A stretch of DNA of 64,000 bases from Flavobacterium sp. N1994 (lineage in GTDB: Bacteria > Bacteroidota > Bacteroidia > Flavobacteriales > Flavobacteriaceae), in contig NZ_CP109999.1 of NCBI RefSeq assembly GCF_025947145.1, forward strand, positions 1,612,001-1,676,000, read 5' to 3'. Positions 62,487 through 64,000 of the stretch are shown in pieces. A model generated the notes under the pieces. It ran no database searches and was not told the origin of the DNA. It saw only the letters and a list, made by a program, of their open reading frames with translations. Every line of letters starts with the position of its first letter. The stretch's first letter is position 1. The translations under genes were made by a program, and so were the position numbers.

Positions 62487-63641
62487 TTAAATACTATTTT
62501 TTCGTTGTGCTTTCCACCATCTTTCAGGTATTTCTTGATTACAAGCAATTAAATATTCTTCATGTGAACAAGGTAATAACGTATTTTTTTTAAGTTTATT
62601 GTGCTGACTTGCGAAAAAATTTATTTCTATCCACCATCTCCCTGTTTTATTGCTCTTGTAGAAAACTAACTCTTCACTTTCTAGAGGTACAATGTATTTT
62701 AAAAAGTTTTCTCTTGTTCCAAAAGGGTATTCATTTGAGCGGTAATTAACACCTTCAATGAAATACCAAACTATTTGAGCAATTAGAGCTGATTCCTCTC
62801 TTGTGCTATTATGATTAAAAACTCCAAAAGAGCTTACTTTGTCACTAATACCAGCATATCTAGCCAAACTACAAATTTCTTTTCCATCAAATCCGTTGGG
62901 ATTAAAGGTAATGAAATTTCCCGAGTAAGAGGACTTTACAGAATTTAAATCTAAACTAACTATATCAGCATCTCGAAAAACAGGTTCCGCTAGTTCAATA
63001 TTATTGGACATCTCCCCTAATCTGTAGGCATCAAAATACAGTTTTTCAATTAAATCTATTTCTTCCTGTGAATTAAAGTAGGTTTGGAAACCAACATTAC
63101 TATAATTAAAAAGATTGTTAGGTTCATCAAGAATTATCTTTGACAAATAGGAATTAGCAGAAATTCCATCCTCTTGTTTGCCTAAATCAAATTTATTATC
63201 AATTGAAACCAAGTTGACCATTTGTTCTTGATTATCATAGGCTCTATACAAAGGATAAGTCAAGTCTTGAGACCCGCCAATAACGATAGGTATAATTCCT
63301 TTTCTAATTAATCTTGCTGCTACTTTTTGCAAAGCAAAAAAAGTATCTTCTAATGAATTCCCGGGAATAATATCCCCTAAATCAGCTATAGAACTTTGCC
63401 AGTTCCCTGGATATAACCCATACAATTCTTTACGAATTGGATTTAAATTCACTTCATCATCTACGTAGCCTACCGCGCCACGGTTTTCTAATACCCCAAC
63501 GATAGCAATCTTTATTTGATCGATATCTGGAAAATCTTTATCGGTATGAAAAGCTACTTTGCTTCCCAAATGTTGAGAAGAGAGTCCTTTTACAAATTGA
63601 ATAATTTCATCATCAACTGGTGATAGAAAATCAAATTCCAT
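62487..63641 (-). CDS. Arginase/formimidoylglutamase-family protein with degenerate metal site
   Basis: A 384-residue protein with the ureohydrolase fold (VIGGSQDLTYPLYRA..., SIDNKFDL, DIVSLDLNSV..., NPNGFDGKE). The metal ligands are lost: GGxHD is GGSQD (near 122), DAHxD is DNKFD (near 148) and the SxDxDxxDP motif is SLDLNSVKSS (near 230). It probably does not hydrolyse amidino substrates. It lies between topA and gldKLMN, 3 bp downstream of topA, so it is co-transcribed with topA; a motility or chromosome-linked role is inference. Confidence 0.82.
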   Translation of the reverse strand: MEFDFLSPVDDEIIQFVKGLSSQHLGSKVAFHTDKDFPDIDQIKIAIVGVLENRGAVGYVDDEVNLNPIRKELYGLYPGNWQSSIADLGDIIPGNSLEDTFFALQKVAARLIRKGIIPIVIGGSQDLTYPLYRAYDNQEQMVNLVSIDNKFDLGKQEDGISANSYLSKIILDEPNNLFNYSNVGFQTYFNSQEEIDLIEKLYFDAYRLGEMSNNIELAEPVFRDADIVSLDLNSVKSSYSGNFITFNPNGFDGKEICSLARYAGISDKVSSFGVFNHNSTREESALIAQIVWYFIEGVNYRSNEYPFGTRENFLKYIVPLESEELVFYKSNKTGRWWIEINFFASQHNKLKKNTLLPCSHEEYLIACNQEIPERWWKAQRKNSI

Positions 63642-63644
63642 AGG

Positions 63645-64000
63645 TTATTTCTTTTTGGCTGGTGCTTTTTTGGTTGTAGTCTTCTTGGCGGTCGTTTTCT
63701 TTTCTGGTGTTTTTTTGGCGATCATCTCTTTAACTTGCTCCAATGTCAGTTTAGTAGCATCAACATCTTTGTTTAATTCAATCTTGATTTTACCTTTAGT
63801 AATTACTGATTTCCCCCAACGGGCTTTTTCAACTAGAATACCATCCTCAGACCAATTATGAATTACTTTATCGATGTCTTTTTGTAATTTCTCTTCTATT
63901 AATTCGGCCACATCAGATTGTGATAAATTATCAAAGTTGTATTTCTTGCTTACATTAATAAATATACCGTTCCATTTTAGGAAAGGCCCGAAACGTCCCA
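63645..64000 (-). CDS. topA: DNA topoisomerase I, C-terminal end (gene continues past the window)
   Basis: Only the last 118 codons are present. GRFGPFLKWNGIFINVSKKYNFDNLSQSDV is a topoisomerase-I C-terminal repeat; the end is a Lys/Thr/Ala/Pro tail (KKTPEKKTTAKKTTTKKAPAKKK) that would bind DNA. Type IA topoisomerases relax negative supercoils. The 3' end is 3 bp from the arginase-family gene. Confidence 0.9.
   Translation of the reverse strand, partial: GRFGPFLKWNGIFINVSKKYNFDNLSQSDVAELIEEKLQKDIDKVIHNWSEDGILVEKARWGKSVITKGKIKIELNKDVDATKLTLEQVKEMIAKKTPEKKTTAKKTTTKKAPAKKK

Overview
The window is low-GC DNA from a gliding member of the Bacteroidota, most likely Flavobacterium or a close relative. 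The evidence is the gldK-gldL-gldM-gldN motility and type IX secretion operon, several secreted proteins with type IX sorting tails, GSCFA, LemA/TPM, DUF983, ABC-F and Der/Era genes typical of Flavobacteriaceae, and promoters with the Bacteroidota -7 element TAnnTTTG. The 5' edge cuts a giant secreted protein and the 3' edge cuts topA.

Layout. 1-10.5 kb: the C-terminal part of a giant type IX-secreted protein, a small HEKIH membrane protein, a DUF5522 protein, urocanate hydratase, a DUF4136 lipoprotein, and phenylalanine 4-hydroxylase preceded by three exact-period 40-bp repeats. 10.5-21.9 kb: a signalling and surface-protein block on the minus strand, with three secreted proteins, a NarL-type response regulator, two tandem TPR histidine kinases and a small membrane protein. 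Four near-identical palindromes (consensus AATACGACAATTGTCGTATT) lie in this block. Each sits exactly 21 bp upstream of a -7-like box, so they look like one local regulon, and one of them appears to drive a small RNA. 21.9-36.9 kb: housekeeping genes (GSCFA, ABC exporter, alaS, M23 peptidase, MerR regulator, lemA/TPM, an outer-membrane beta-barrel protein, der, era).

36.9-46.6 kb is the most unusual part. A 581-residue tyrosine recombinase with a large unfamiliar N-terminal region is followed, in the same direction, by seven gene cassettes. Each cassette ends in a 132-139 bp imperfect palindrome bounded by an ...AAC box and a GTT... box. In all seven, the first 9-10 bases of the cassette are the exact reverse complement of its last 9-10 bases, the rule that defines integron gene cassettes. 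I read this as an integron-like system built on a recombinase that lacks the insertion typical of IntI. Cargo includes a DUF6998/PD-(D/E)xK-like protein with a small partner, a uracil-DNA-glycosylase-like protein, lipoproteins, a secreted NHL protein, a membrane protein and one cassette without a convincing gene.

46.6-64 kb: an initiator tRNA, a J-domain/KTSC protein, an LRR protein, DUF1761, a GNAT-like transferase, a membrane AraC regulator, small envelope proteins, DoxX, ABC-F, DUF983, an FAD oxidoreductase, the gldKLMN operon, a degenerate arginase-family protein and the end of topA. All calls rest on reading the sequence and on family knowledge; no database search was run.
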